Assembly (NCBI GenBank): GCA_028713225.1
Contig: JAQTOS010000003.1
Location: 99,438 to 163,437, forward strand
Direction of reading: 5' to 3'
Length of the DNA: 64,000 nt
Source of the DNA: Candidatus Altimarinota bacterium
GTDB taxonomy: Bacteria; Patescibacteriota; Gracilibacteria; BD1-5; UBA6164
In this document: positions 33,310 through 44,834 of the stretch, one piece after another
Position numbering within the stretch: position 1 is the stretch's first letter
Layout: the number at the start of each line of letters is the position of its first letter
The notes under the pieces: generated by a model
What the model was told of the DNA's origin: nothing
Databases searched by the model: none
Seen by the model: only the letters and a program-made list of their open reading frames with translations
Translations under genes and position numbers: made by a program

Positions 33310-33837
33310 ATGCGCATTGAAACAAGTACTCTTGGGGTAGAACAATTAAATAGAAATTATGACCAAGATTTAAAAAAATATTTTTGTAATATTCGGATAT
33401 GAAAAATATTACTTGATGAATCTTTTGAGGAATTTTATTCTAGTTTTTTAGGAAAAAACAATGAATTTGATTATACTTTGTTCCAAAATACTATAGAATA
33501 TATAAATACTCTTTTGGATAATAACTCAATGAATATAAGATATGATTCAATAGAAGAATATATTTGAGTCTATTCAAATTCTGTTAAGGACATTCTATCT
33601 GATGAAGATCTAGAAACAAATAGTATGATGAAATTAAAAGAAGATTTAGACGATTTTTCTAGTAAAATCTTTAAAAGATGATGAGAAATAGAAAATAAAG
33701 AATCTATAAAAAAACGTATTAAAGCTTTTATAGCATTAGAAAAATTTAAAATTGAAAATATAAAATTAGATTATGCAAATGATAGGATTAATTTAACAAT
33801 AAATACATTTACAAAGAAATTTTTTGAATTGATATAA
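33310..33837 (+). CDS. Unrecognised 175-residue protein after the GGDEF-like gene
   Basis: A 175-residue protein (MRIETSTLGVEQLNRNYDQD...), acidic and helical with a single predicted soluble domain. It has no signal peptide and no clear motif. It is co-transcribed with the GGDEF-like gene (4-bp gap) and ends in a terminator. One of the rare CGG codons lies at 33391-33393 (CNI-CGG-IGK). Possible partner of the GGDEF-like protein by position only. Confidence 0.65.
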
Positions 33838-33838
33838 A

Positions 33839-33867
33839 AATAAAAAAGAGCTTTCAGCTCTTTTTTT
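33839..33867 (+). terminator. Terminator, shared by convergent genes
   Basis: Stem AAAAAGAGCT / AGCTCTTTTT with TTC loop, between the 33310 gene and rlmH. Confidence 0.85.
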
Positions 33868-34318
33868 AATGATGATATTCGCTCCCCTTTTTTATAGAAA
33901 GTCATCTGTAAATTTGTTCAAGTAATATCATAATTGCCATAATATGAGGAAAAGTCATAGGAGAAAGAGAAAGTTTGAAATCAATTTGGTCTTTTATCAT
34001 ATCAAAATCTACTCCATAAGCTCATCCAATTATAAAAACTACATCAGAGTACAAATCTCTGTTTTTCTCTATAAAATCAGAGAATCACATACTATCAAAT
34101 TCTTTTGAATCTATATATAAAAGCACTTTATATCATTTAGTTTTAGCCAAAGTTTCTTTTAATATTTGAGTTTCTGCTTTTACTATCTCTCGCGTGCTTC
34201 ATTTATTCACTGGTTTCAATTTCATTAAAAAGACTTCTTTTTGAAGTCTTTTTAGGTATTCATTTATAGGAATTTCAAAATGTTTGAAAGAATCAACAAA
34301 AGAGATTATTTTTATCAT
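33866..34318 (-). CDS. rlmH: 23S rRNA pseudouridine-1915 N3-methyltransferase RlmH
   Basis: A 150-residue SPOUT methyltransferase of normal RlmH length. DVVFIIGGAYG is the SAM-knot glycine loop, LSLSPMTFPH follows, and the C-terminus LLEQIYRGLSIKKGSEYHH is the canonical RlmH tail. It methylates pseudouridine 1915 of helix 69 in the ribosome. The start ATG 34318 is 1 base from the stop of the upstream minus-strand gene, indicating an operon. Confidence 0.95.
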
Positions 34319-34319
34319 A

Positions 34320-34619
34320 CTATGCTGCTTGATCATCATCAAATTCTAATTTTACATCTTTTTCTAATCTCCAAAATTGAACTCAAGTTTCTATTAAATT
34401 ATTAACATATTCTGTATCTGTTTTAACATGTTCAAACATATAAGGACTTTGTTTATATCATTCTGTTCAAATTAACTCTGTTAAAATTCTTATTGCAGCA
34501 ATTCAAGTCTCTTCAACAATTTTGTTGATTTCTTTACTTATTGTAGTACATCTAAGAGAATATTCATCAAGTGCTTCAACTGTAATAGGAGTTCCAGCTG
34601 GAATAGAAACTATTGTCAT
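34320..34619 (-). CDS. Small protein upstream of rlmH
   Basis: A 99-residue cytoplasmic protein (MTIVSIPAGTPITVEALDEY...), ends DDDQAA. It has no membrane segment or Cys pair and no recognised motif. The stop TAG almost touches the rlmH start, so both are probably translated from one mRNA. Function unknown. Confidence 0.6.
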
Positions 34620-34692
34620 AATTTAATTATTAAAAAATAAGATATCTTTATAAGAATTTTTGTTTTGTTGTCAAAGAGAAACTATAACTTAA

Positions 34693-35004
34693 TTATTTTA
34701 TCTTCTTTAAATAAAAAAAATAATAAGAAAACATCCAAATAATAAGTATTAGTAAATTAAATAATAAGTCATATAAATTGGATTTTATATAAGTACTCAA
34801 TATTCAAAAAAATAATAAAAATCCAATTTGAATTAAAAAAAAAGTAAAAGAAGAAGAAAATATATCTAAAAAATCATCCGATAATAAAAATGTTTTTTTA
34901 AGAAATCTTCTAATTTCATAAGAATCAATAACATAAGATAAAAATCCTACTATTATTGTAGTAACAACACAAAATCAATATATATAATTAGCAATATGTT
35001 CCAT
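34693..35004 (-). CDS. Small membrane protein
   Basis: A 103-residue protein with three hydrophobic segments (YGFCVVTTIIVGFLSYVI, FTFFLIQIGFLLFFGIL, LLFNLLILIIWMFSYYFFY) and a Lys-rich end. Only two TGA codons. It lies between proS and the 34320 gene on the same strand. Family not recognised. Confidence 0.6.
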
Positions 35005-35016
35005 AAAAATGTATTT

Positions 35017-36237
35017 TTAGATTTTTATTATTTTCCCTTCATTCTCTTTTCTTCCTTTTAATTCATATCCACCTTGTTCTAAAGTTTTTGGTGAAATTAT
35101 TATTCTGTTTGGAATACCAAGTAAGTCTGCATCATTTGCTTTTTGCCCAAATCATACTTTTCCTGTTCTATCATCTATTATTACATTTCATCATTTAGTT
35201 TCGATTTCTTTAGCCAAAGTAATAGCTTTTTCAAGATTATCTTCTCAAATAACTATTATATAATGACTTGCTGGAGCAATAGATTCTGGCCATACAAGGC
35301 CTTTCTCATCCATCATATATTCCGCAATTACTCACATAAGTCTAGAAATTCAGATTCCATAACATCCCATTACTACTTCATTTGTAGAATTTTTTTCATC
35401 TAAATAATTAAGTCCAAAAGAAGAAGAAAATTTTGTTCCAAGTTTAAAAATATTTCCAACTTCTGATGTTTTTACGATTTCATATTTAGCTGATTTACAA
35501 TTTACGCAAGAAAAAACTCATTCAACTATCTCATCATTATGAGCTTGCCCACAGTCAGAACATACATATATATTGTCTTCACCGATTTCTAATTTAGTTT
35601 GAAATTCATAAGAATATTTTGAAAATGCTCATCCAGAAGCAAAAGCATAAAGAGTATCTTGTCCAATTCAAAGTCTATTAAAAACTCTTACATAAGCTTG
35701 TCTTACTTCTTCAAAATAAACATCCAAATCATCTAAATTTTTATGGAAACTATATAAATCTTTCATCAAAAATTCTCTTCATCTTAAAAGTCCTGATTTT
35801 GCTCTAGCTTCATTTCTGAATTTTGTTTGAAATTGATAAACACTCATAGAATCCAAATCTTTATATGATTGTATGAATTCACCAATAAGCGGAGTTACAA
35901 CTTCTTCATGAGTAGGATTTAGAGCATATTCTTTGTTTCCTGATGCTGGTAATTTAAAAAGTACATCAACAGTATCCCATCTTCAAGTTTTTAGCCAAGA
36001 TTCTTTATTTCAAAGCGAAGTCATAAGTATTTCTTGAGCTCAAACACTATTCATTTCTTCTCTAACTACATTTTCTATATTTTTTAAAACTATAAGTCAA
36101 AGAGGTAAATAATTGTAAGCCCCTGCCATTTCTTGTCTGATAAATCAAGCTTGTAAAAGCAAAGATGTAGATCTATTATCTGATACTTTTTGTGCATCTT
36201 TTGATGTTTTAATTGGGAAACGAGATAGTTGTAACAT
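35017..36237 (-). CDS. proS: Prolyl-tRNA synthetase, short form without insertion domain
   Basis: A 406-residue class II synthetase that charges tRNA-Pro. [11 protein letters not shown] and [20 protein letters not shown] begin it; [35 protein letters not shown] (motif 2) and CYGIGISRLMGVIAEY (motif 3 region) are all present, and a C-terminal anticodon-binding domain ends with [12 protein letters not shown]. Between motif 2 and motif 3 only a short Cys-rich link ([19 protein letters not shown]) is found, in place of the about 180-residue editing (INS) domain of usual bacterial ProRS. Short ProRS needs editing in trans; a YbaK-like gene lies at 57167-57679. Confidence 0.93.
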
Positions 36238-36656
36238 TGTTTATAATTTATGTATTAATTTTTATATGAGTTAATTTACTTATTTTCTCCAAAAAATAAA
36301 GTTTTTATTTAAAATTTAACTTGTTTTTTATACAAAAAGTCACTGAAAAACCGAAAAAAGTCAAGTTAAAATGACTTTGTAGTATCCCCTTTAAAAAGCT
36401 GAAAATATAAGAAACATAAATTTTGAAAATTGTCCAAAACTTGATTTTTTTAAAAAATCCATAAAATACTTATCACTTTGTTAGAAAATAACAAGATACT
36501 TTTTAATTATTAACATATAAAAAGTAATAAAATATATATCTAGAAAAACAATTAAGGAGGTGATTTCTAGAGGTCTTAAATTAGCTGTTACTTATATTAA
36601 TTTATAGGAAAACAAAAAACTAATTTTTGATTAAAGGTATATTTTGTTATGATCGT
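36238..36656. other. Gene-free stretch with a structured element
   Basis: About 420 bp without a convincing coding region on either strand. It is AT-rich and holds the hairpin at 36539-36571 described separately, plus the probable promoter of the 36657 gene. I see no tRNA or rRNA in it. Confidence 0.6.
36539..36571 (+). promoter_or_regulatory. Hairpin presenting a strong Shine-Dalgarno-type sequence in its loop
   Basis: TCTAGAAA and TTTCTAGA form a perfect 8-bp stem; the 17-nt loop AACAATTAAGGAGGTGA contains TAAGGAGGTGA, complementary to the 3' end of 16S rRNA. No ATG follows at normal spacing; a GTG inside the element opens only a 15-codon frame ending TAG. It is possibly a leader element, a small RNA or a ribosome-binding decoy. 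No homologous sequence elsewhere in the window. Confidence 0.45.
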
Positions 36657-37853
36657 ATGATAAAAATATATTCAAGTCTTACTTTGTGAGCTTTTATATT
36701 TACAAACTTTTTTTCTGTAAATATAGCAAGAGCAAGTGAGCAAGAAGCTAAAAAACTATTTATAGTTACAGCTTATTATTCCCCTCTACCTGATCAAAAG
36801 GTATATTTAAGATGATCTTATGAAGCAGACATCAAATTAAATTGAGCATGAATTGCTTGAGCTTCATGAAAAAAAGTTTTTCCAGGTATGTTAGCTGCGC
36901 CAAAATCATACTCTTTTTGAACAAAAGTATTTTTGAATTGATTTTGAACTTGAGAAGTTGCCGATAGATGAGGTGCAATTATAAGTTTAGATAATTGAGG
37001 TACTAAAATAGATAGAATTGATATTTGGATGGGAAAATGAGAAGAAGGTCTTAAAAGAGCTCTTTCTTGGTGAAAAAGAACAGTTTCTGGAACGGTTACG
37101 TCAAACGATTCTGATGTATCTATTGATTTATCTAGTTTCCCTGCTTCAAATTCAGCAGTAAGAAATTTAGAAAAATCTCAAGCTGATGAAATTCTTTCTT
37201 CTAATATATGGTTAAATTCTGATGTTTCAGAAATAAAAGAACTACAAAATATATTAAAAGAAATGTGATTTTTTTCTTGAAATATAGATTGAATTTATTC
37301 TGATGAATTAAAATCATCTGTTACAAATTACCAATTAAATGAAGGTCTAATTGATACAAAAGATGATGTTCGAGCTTGATATACATGAGCAAAAACAAGA
37401 ACCAGTATAAAAACAAATTATACTTTTTACAAAAAAAAGAATTTAGAAAAAATTCAATTAGCTAAAGCTGAAGCTGATAAAAAAGCTAAAGAACTTGCTC
37501 AAATAAAAGCTGAAAAGAAAAGAGTTGATAATCTTGTGGCCGCAAAAGTAGAAACTCACGTAACTAGTATTTGAACTCCAAAAGATGGAGAAATCTGACA
37601 AAATGTAAGAGTTTTACAACAAACAATGAAAGCACTTTGATATTTTGATGATAAAGATACTGCAATTTTCTGAGAAAAGACAAAAGATTCTATTATAAAA
37701 TATCAAATTGATAAATGAATAATAAAGGATGAAACTTCTAAAAATGCCTGAGTTGTAAATAATGCAACTTTAGCACAAATAAAAGAAGACCTTAAAATAA
37801 AACTTAAAGATAACTTAACTAAAGACCAAAAACTTGTTAGTTTAAATATATAA
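36657..37853 (+). CDS. 3D-domain protein with two peptidoglycan-binding modules
   Basis: A 398-residue secreted protein. Signal peptide MIKIYSSLTLGAFIFTNFFS... then a double-psi 3D domain: FIVTAYYSPLP, FPGMLAAPKSYSFGTKVFL, GEVADRGGAI and DRIDIWMG (Asp-rich 3D signature). Residues about 190-260 are a peptidoglycan_binding_1 module (LQNILKEMGFFSGNIDGIYS), followed by a Lys/Ala-rich coiled linker and a second module (VRVLQQTMKALGYFDDKDTA). It should act on, or bind, cell-wall glycan outside the membrane, like MltA/Sps-type enzymes. Followed by a strong terminator. Confidence 0.85.
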
Positions 37854-37888
37854 AAATAAAAAGCTAGAAATTCTAGCTTTTTATTTTG
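37854..37888. terminator. Terminator, first of an identical pair
   Basis: Palindrome AAAATAAAAAGCTAGAA / TTCTAGCTTTTTATTTT. The same sequence, about 40 bp in all, recurs at 39822-39857, flanking the radical SAM gene on both sides. Confidence 0.85.
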
Positions 37889-37956
37889 TTTAAATTTTTG
37901 TTTTAAAATATTAAATATGTTATTATAAAGACAATATAAAAATAATTTTTTTAGGA

Positions 37957-39828
37957 ATGTTAGCAAAAAATAAAGTAACAGAAAAAGAAAATAAAATAAA
38001 TGTATTATTCATAAATTTAAGTATATCAAGTAATTTCAAAGAAAATACTATAGTTTTTGAACCAAATAATATATCAAACCAAACTTTATCATTTTGATTA
38101 AATAGTATTTTAAAAGAAACTAATTCTAAAATAATAAACTTGCTAAAATATTGAATATTAAAAGAAAAAACTGAAAATATTGAAAATTTAGAAATACTTA
38201 TTGATAAAATAATAGAAGATATATCAAAGCTTATAGAAAAATCAGAAAAACAATGAAAACAATTTATATTATGAATAAGTATAATAGATAATGATATCGT
38301 TTTTATAAAAGAAATATTACAGAAATTAAATAACACTTATAAAAATTTAATTATTGTTTGATGAGGACCTAGCTTAAAGAAATATGATGTGGATATTGTG
38401 GAGAAGCTATTTTCTTATTGATTTGATATTTTAAATATATGATGATGAAAGGAATTTATAGAAATATTATGAAAAATAAATTCTGAAGAAATAAATCTAG
38501 AGAAAAATGAAAATAATGAGATTATACTGAAATGATTTGATAATAAATGAAAAAATATTCTACTTAAACCAGACAATTTAGAAGAAATAAATATAAAATG
38601 ATGAACTAGTTTATTTGTTCCTATTAGAAAAAGTGAGAGTGGATTCTCTTTAAATGTAAGTTTTTGAGAAGCGTGTCTAAATAATTGTAAATATTGTATT
38701 GTGTCTCAAGAAAAAACATCAACTCAAAATAAAGAAAAAGCTATACTAATGTTAAATGAACGATTAGAAACAGCAAGAAAAATAGAATTAGAAAATAATG
38801 TTGAATTTAAAGTCCCTATAAGATTACAAGACCCCAATCCTCAAAGTAATTTAAAAAAATTATGAAAAAATCTAGATAAACTTAATTTGGAAATGATTGA
38901 AAATTTTACAAGTTTCTGAGATATATATTCATTTACTTCAAAAGAATATGTATATGAATTACTAGAATTCATAGATAAGTATAAATTTAATTGAGTACTT
39001 TGATTTTGAAGAGATACTATTCAGGCTAAAAACGATGGAGATATAATAGGAAAAACTAGAAAAAATGAAGTATTAAAACAAGAAGAGTATGATTTAGTAG
39101 AAGAAAATTTTTTCTTATTTTTGGATGAACTTGAAAAAAAGCATAAAAATTGAGAAAAAGTAGCAAGTATAGAAGTGAACTATATATTCCATCCTGATAT
39201 GGACATAGAATTATTTATAAAAAAAATAGATGAGTGTAAAAGAATATCAGGCTATAGCTTCAAAACTTTGATAAATAATTATGTATTATCCACATATAGT
39301 TGAAGCCAAGTAAAAAAAGATTATACGTGATATTTTATTGATTATACAGATATTCCTCTTGATTTTGCTATTTATTCGAAAAATAGAGAACCATCATTTT
39401 TTTGAGAACAATACAAAAATTCTTCTCTACTTGATATAATGCTAATATGAAAAATATTTGGTCCATTATTTTGATGAACAAAAGAAAATTGATTTAATGA
39501 TTTTGCCTATGAAATTTTTCAAATATTATCATGAAACTATGATAAAGCTCCTGTTTTGAAAAAAATATTTTCAAAAAATTATATAAAATGATTTGATTTC
39601 TTTAATATAGAATATGAAAAATCAAATATAAACTGAGCTGTATATAGTTTTTTAAAGGATTTATTTAAAGAATGGATACAAAATATAAAATCTGAAAAGC
39701 AAAAAATAGAATTAAATAAAGCTATAGAAAGATTAGAAGAATGGAAAAACTTTATACAATTTAGAGAAAAACTATTAATAGAAAAATCAGAGAACTATAG
39801 AAAAATTACTGATAATAAAACAAAATAA
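37957..39828 (+). CDS. B12-binding-type radical SAM protein
   Basis: A 623-residue protein. The N-terminal 190 residues have B12-domain features (ILGISIIDNDIVFIKEIL and IIVGGGPSLKKYDVDIVEKL, with GFDILNIGGGKEFIE). The radical SAM cluster motif EACLNNCKYC (Cys240, 244, 247) follows, then GRDTIQAKND, with the C-terminal region including SIEVNYIFHPDMD. Such enzymes methylate or modify cell-surface or secondary metabolites using methylcobalamin and SAM. The substrate cannot be read from sequence. The N-terminal start is chosen at the first ATG after a gap; the frame ends inside the second copy of the terminator. Confidence 0.8.
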
Positions 39829-39857
39829 AAAGCTAGAAATTCTAGCTTTTTATTTTG
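39822..39857. terminator. Terminator, second of an identical pair
   Basis: Same palindrome as at 37854-37888. The radical SAM gene stop lies inside it, and it also separates the convergent 39859-40143 gene. Confidence 0.85.
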
Positions 39858-39858
39858 T

Positions 39859-40143
39859 TTAAAATTTAACTTGATAAAAGACTCTCAAGTTTTGTTCATC
39901 TCAATGCATTCTTACTCATTTTGGTAAAATATATTCTATTTCTTTTCAAACTCTAACTATACTCGTCTTAATATCCTTGTTAATTTGCCCTTCAACATTA
40001 TACAATTGATATCAAAGGACTTCTTCTTCTGATAAACTTCGTAATAATTTAGCATTAAGACTATTAACATTATCTTGAACTTGCTCTGATGCAAGCAAAT
40101 TAACAGTAAGCAATGAAGCTCATATAATAGATTTTATATTCAT
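39859..40143 (-). CDS. Small secreted protein
   Basis: A 94-residue protein with a signal-type N-terminus (MNIKSIIGASLLTVNLLA then SEQVQDN). The mature part is polar and ends VRMHGDEQNLRVFYQVKF. No Cys. It stands alone, convergent to the radical SAM gene. Family not recognised. Confidence 0.6.
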
Positions 40144-40294
40144 AATCAAAATACTGAGTTATTTAATACAAACAAGATAATATAATACAATAATTAAGAA
40201 ATTATCAAGTGAAAAATAATTTAAAACTTGATAATTTTCTATTTTTAGTTACAAATAAGAAACTAAAAATTTACTTGGAATAAATTATATAAAT

Positions 40295-41653
40295 ATGGAA
40301 AATAAATTAGAATTACTTATGCCAGCTGGTGATATGGAAAAGCTTAAATATGCTTTTGCTTATTGAGCTGATGCAGTTTACGTTGGAGTACCTATGTTCT
40401 CTCTAAGAGCTAGAACAAATGCTTTTACTATGGAAACTTTAAAGACGGCAGTGGATTATGTTCACTCTCTTGGGAAAAAAATATATTTCACTGCAAATAT
40501 ATATGCTCATAATAGTAAAATTAAGCCTTTTTTAGCTCAATTTGAAAAAATGTTATCTTACTGACCTGATGCTTTTATAATGTCTGATCCTGGACTTATA
40601 AATATAGTTAGAAAAAGTCATCCAGAAGCTGTTATTCACCTTTCAGTTCAAGCAAATAATACTAACTGGGCTCAAGTTGCATTTTGGAAAGAAATAGGTA
40701 TTTCAAGAGTAATTCTATCAAGAGAAATATCAATTAGAGAAATCAAAGAAATTCATGAAATGGTTCCTGATATAGAACTAGAAGCTTTTGTTCACTGAGC
40801 TATTTGTATGGCTTATTCTGGTAGATGTTTAATTTCAAATTATCTAAGTAATAGAGATCCAAATCAAGGAACTTGTAGTCATTCATGTAGATGGGAATAC
40901 AAAGTTTTCAAAGAAGAATTAGCTCCAGGAGAGCTAGAATCTGCCACAGGAAGGCCAGAAGATTACAAACAATTAGAATGATCTTATTATTTAGAAGAAG
41001 CTGAAAGACCTGGTGAATTTATGCCAATTGACGAAGATGAACATGGAACTTACTTAATGAATTCAAGAGATTTAATGGGAATTGATTATGTAAAAGAATT
41101 AGCAGATGCTTGAGTAATAAGCTTCAAAGTAGAATGAAGAAATAAAACTGTAAATTACGTTGCATCAGTTGCTCGAACTTATAGAGAAGCCCTTGATGCT
41201 GTTGAAGCAGGAAAGGAATACGATACAAAAAAATTATCTGATGAATTATTTTCTATTGCAAATAGAGGTTATATTCCTGGATTTTTAGCTTGAAATCCTT
41301 GAGCAAATGCGCAATTTTATGAAAGAAATGGATGATTCCAAGAAAAATTATTTATTGGTAAAGTTTTGGCTTACAATGAAGAAACAAAAATGTGTAAAAT
41401 AGAAGTAAAAAATAAATTTGAATTAGATGATACTCTTGATTTCCTAAGCCCTACAGATGCTTGGCAAGAAGAAGTTAAATCTATAAAAAGAATTACAAAT
41501 ATAAATCGTGCAAACGACACAGAAATATCAAAAATTGATGTGAAAGATGAGAATTTAGTAAATGAACAAGTTGCTCACCCGGGAAGTTTTGATGTATGGA
41601 TAAACTGTAGTAAAAATCCTTGAGATTATGCAATCGTTAGAAAAAAAGTATAA
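40295..41653 (+). CDS. U32 family peptidase / tRNA-hydroxylation protein (TrhP-like)
   Basis: A 452-residue U32 protein. ELLMPAGDMEKLKYAFAYGADAVYVG starts it, with SLRARTNAF, EAVIHLSVQAN, ILSREIS, AFVHGAICMAYSGRCLISNY (U32 signature with Cys), CSHSCRWEY and SFKVEGRNKTVNYVA. Members of this group, such as TrhP/YrrO, modify tRNA wobble uridine to 5-hydroxyuridine; peptidase activity is a historic label. The CGA codon in VASVARTYREAL fits Arg. It is a monocistronic gene with a terminator. Confidence 0.93.
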
Positions 41654-41657
41654 CAAA

Positions 41658-41688
41658 AAAGCAGCTAAAAATTTGGCTGCTTTTTTGT
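41658..41688 (+). terminator. Rho-independent terminator
   Basis: Stem AAAAAAGCAGC / GCTGCTTTTTT with an AT-rich loop after the U32 gene. Confidence 0.85.
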
Positions 41689-41701
41689 TACTATAATTAT
41701 A

Positions 41702-41738
41702 AATAAAAATAAATGACTTATTAAAGTCATTTATTTTT
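41702..41738. terminator. Hairpin at the end of the cNMP-binding gene
   Basis: AAAAATAAATGACTT / AAGTCATTTATTTTT palindrome overlapping the 3' end of the minus-strand gene; it can also serve plus-strand transcripts. Confidence 0.75.
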
Positions 41739-42131
41739 ATTTTCTTCATTTCTTTTCAATACTATATTTTTTATTTTATCCATTATTTGAGGATGTTTTT
41801 TTTCTAATTCTATAAGTGAAAAATATAACATAACAATTATAGTAGTTTTATCAGACATTGACTTAACAGATGCCATTCTTCTTTTTTGTGGTTCTGCAAA
41901 AAGAGCCATTTCTCAAACAAATCAATCTTGTTCTATATTTCAAAGTATTCAAGAATATGTATAAGCTTGCAATCCTCCACTTTTTACTATATACATAGCA
42001 ACTGCATCGTCTCATTCATTAAAAAGAATTTCTCACAATGATAAAGTTCTTTCCTGACAAAAAATTTCAATTGATTTCCTTTCTTGCTCACTAAGTGATG
42101 AAAATAAATCTAGATTATCTAAAATTCCCAT
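41721..42131 (-). CDS. Cyclic-nucleotide-binding domain protein
   Basis: A 136-residue protein, one cNMP-binding beta-roll without an HTH. MGILDNLDLFSSLSEQERKS, RTLSLGEILFNEGDDAVAMY (the P-E-x-G-D type start), IVKSGGLQAY, and GFVGEMALFAEPQKRRMASV (the GEMALF phosphate-binding cassette region) are clear. The C-terminus, VLKRNEENKNKGL, overlaps a terminator palindrome. It may sense a nucleotide or act as a regulator subunit. It lies 28 bp downstream of infB (minus) and may be the last gene of that unit. Confidence 0.85.
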
Positions 42132-42159
42132 AATTTTATAATTTAAATTATAATATTAA

Positions 42160-44679
42160 TTATCTATGTATTTCTATTTTGTAGATTTCAAGAACGTCTT
42201 TTACTTCTAATTTAATATCTCAAGCAAATCTTATTCAACATTCAATTGGTCCTTCTAACATTTTAACTTCTTCTACTCATTGTTTTAATGATTCAATTTT
42301 ACCTTTTCAAACCATCTTTTTATCTCTTATTACTCTTATTAATGCTTTATCTTCAATATTATTTTCAGCTTTTAATCCAAGTCATACAATCATAAATTTC
42401 TTATCATCAAAGAAAATTGCCTTAACTGTAGCTTCTCATAACACAACTTCAACTTCTTTAGGATCTAACATTCCAGTAACTATTTTTTCAATTCTATCTG
42501 TAATATGATAGATAATTTTACTATTTATATATTCAATTTTTTCTTTTTCTATAACATTACTTGCGCTTCAAACTAGTCCAACATTAAATCAGATAAGTAC
42601 TGCAGAGCTTCAAGAACACATAAGAGCATCTCATTCAGTAATATTTCAAACTCAAGCAAGTATAATTGATACTTTTGTTTCATCAGTTGATAATTTTCCA
42701 AGAGCTCATTTAATAGCTTCTAAACTACCATTTGTATCAGCTTTTACTACTATTTTTAATTGTTTTAATGTTCCAGATTTGATTCTAGACATTATCATAT
42801 CAATACTAGTTGCTTGTTTAGATTTTCTATGAGCCATTATATCATTATATTCTGCTGCTTTTTTTCTTGCTGTATCAATATCTGATACTACTTGAACAAT
42901 ATCTCAACCTTCTACTACTTTATCAAATCAGATTATAAGTACTGGAGCTCAAGGTCCAGCATGTTTTATATTTTTTGAAGCAAAATCTTTCAAAGTTCTT
43001 AATTTACCAAAAGATGATTTACAAACTATAGCATCTCAAACATTTATAGTTCAAGTATTTATAAGTACAGTTGCAACTGGTCATAAATTGATATCAAGAT
43101 GTGATTCTAAAACTGTTCCTATTGCAAACCTATCTGGATTTGCTTTGAATTCAGCCATTTCTGAAACAAGCAGAACCATATCAAGTAAATGATCTATTCC
43201 TTCCCCTGTTTTAGCTGAAACTGGACACATAATAGTTGTTCCTCCCCAATCTTCTGAAATAAGACCATGTTCTGATAAAGCTGATTTAACTTTTTCTATA
43301 TTAGCTCATTCTTTATCCATTTTATTTATAGCAACAATTATAGGAATTCCTGCTTCTTTTGCATGAGATATTGATTCTATTGTTTGAGGTTTTACTCATT
43401 CATCAGCGGCTACTACTAGAATAGCAATATCTGTTGATTTCGCTCATCTCGCTCTCATAACAGTAAAGGCTTCATGACCTGGAGTATCAAGAAAAGTAAT
43501 TCTTTCTCAATTTGCTTCAACTTGATAAGCTCAGATACTTTGAGTAATTCAACCCGCTTCTTTTGCTGCAATTTTAGTTTTTCTAATATAATCAAGAAGA
43601 GATGTTTTACCATGATCTACATGTCACATTATACTTACTACTGGTGCTCTTTTTTGTAATTTTTCTGGATTATCTTCTTTTAATAATGAAGTTATATCTC
43701 ATTCAAGTAAATCTTCTACAGCAAAACCAGCTGAAATATCTCTTTCTAATTTTATAGTAAAAGCATCTGCAATAATAGAAGCTGTTTCAAAATCTATTTT
43801 TGAATTTAGATTTACCATCATTCCATTTTTCATAAACTCAGCCATAAGCTTAGCTAAAGGAACTCAAATTTTTTCTGAAAATTCTTTTAAGTTTAATACA
43901 TCTGGAACAATAATAGTTTCCCCTGTTCTATCTGTAAGATCTTGAGCAATATCTTCAATATTTTTTTCTTGTTTTACAGCATCTTTTAATTTTTTAGATC
44001 TAGTAAAACTATCATCATCAGAATGAAAAATATCTTTATTTCTATGTTTTCCAGTTCTCGCATCTTTGAAAAAAGGTTTTTTAGCCTTAGCATCTTCATC
44101 TGACCAAACTTTTGTTTTCTTTCCTGATAATTTTACATCTTCTTTTTTCTTGAATGAATATGATGGTTTAACAAAATCTAATTCAGCAACAACTACATCG
44201 TCTCCTAATTCTTCATCTCAAAGATCTAGATTTGGAACTTTTTTAATATTTTCTTTATTTGGTCATTTGAAATCACCTTGTTTGAAGTTATCATCTCTTT
44301 TTGATCCTGAAAAATCTTTCTTTTTAAAATCCCCTTTAGGAGCAAATTTCTTTGGAGCTTCTGCTTGTTTTGCAACAACATCTTCTTTTTTAACAAAAAG
44401 ACTTTTCTTTGGAGCTTCTCAAGAAACTGGTTCAAGTTTCACTTTTTGATCATTTTTTACAAATGTTTTTACAGAGGCTTTTTTAGGAGTCTCTTCTTTT
44501 TTGAAATTTGTAGTTTCTTTTTTTGCAGTTAATTCTTCTTTTTGAACTGGTTCTTCTTTTATATTTTTGATTTTTACCTTTATTTTAGGAGCGTTTGAAG
44601 AATTGTTAGATAAAGAAGTTTTTTCTTCAGAAGGATTTATGTGTGAATAATAGTCATCAACTATAGCTGGTTTTGTCAT
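42160..44679 (-). CDS. infB: Translation initiation factor IF-2
   Basis: An 839-residue IF-2. A Lys/Glu-rich, low-complexity N-terminal 260 residues is followed by an IF2_N-like region ([20 protein letters not shown]). The G domain has [20 protein letters not shown] at about residue 350, [12 protein letters not shown] (G3), [10 protein letters not shown] (G4) and [11 protein letters not shown] (G5). Domains II-IV end with [20 protein letters not shown]. It brings fMet-tRNA to the 30S subunit. GTPase segments contain both TGA and GGN glycines, for instance KEAGGITQSIG. Confidence 0.97.
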
Positions 44680-44834
44680 TAAACTTAAGGTCTTGTTAAA
44701 TTAAATAAAATTTAGCTTAAATATAAGAAAAAAAGCTTTTTTGTCAAAAAAATATAAAATTTGATATTCCCTTGATTTAAAAACTAAATCAGTATAATTT
44801 TGATATAATTTATATAAATAAAAACTAAAAGATT

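Noticed and set aside
36539..36571. 3' end of a 16S rRNA on the minus strand
   Set aside because: Only the anti-SD complement is matched; no other rRNA sequence lies beside it.
44066..44449. Plus-strand ORF opposite the IF-2 N-terminal region
   Set aside because: Low-complexity mirror of the Lys/Glu-rich infB N-terminus; no start context and no motif.
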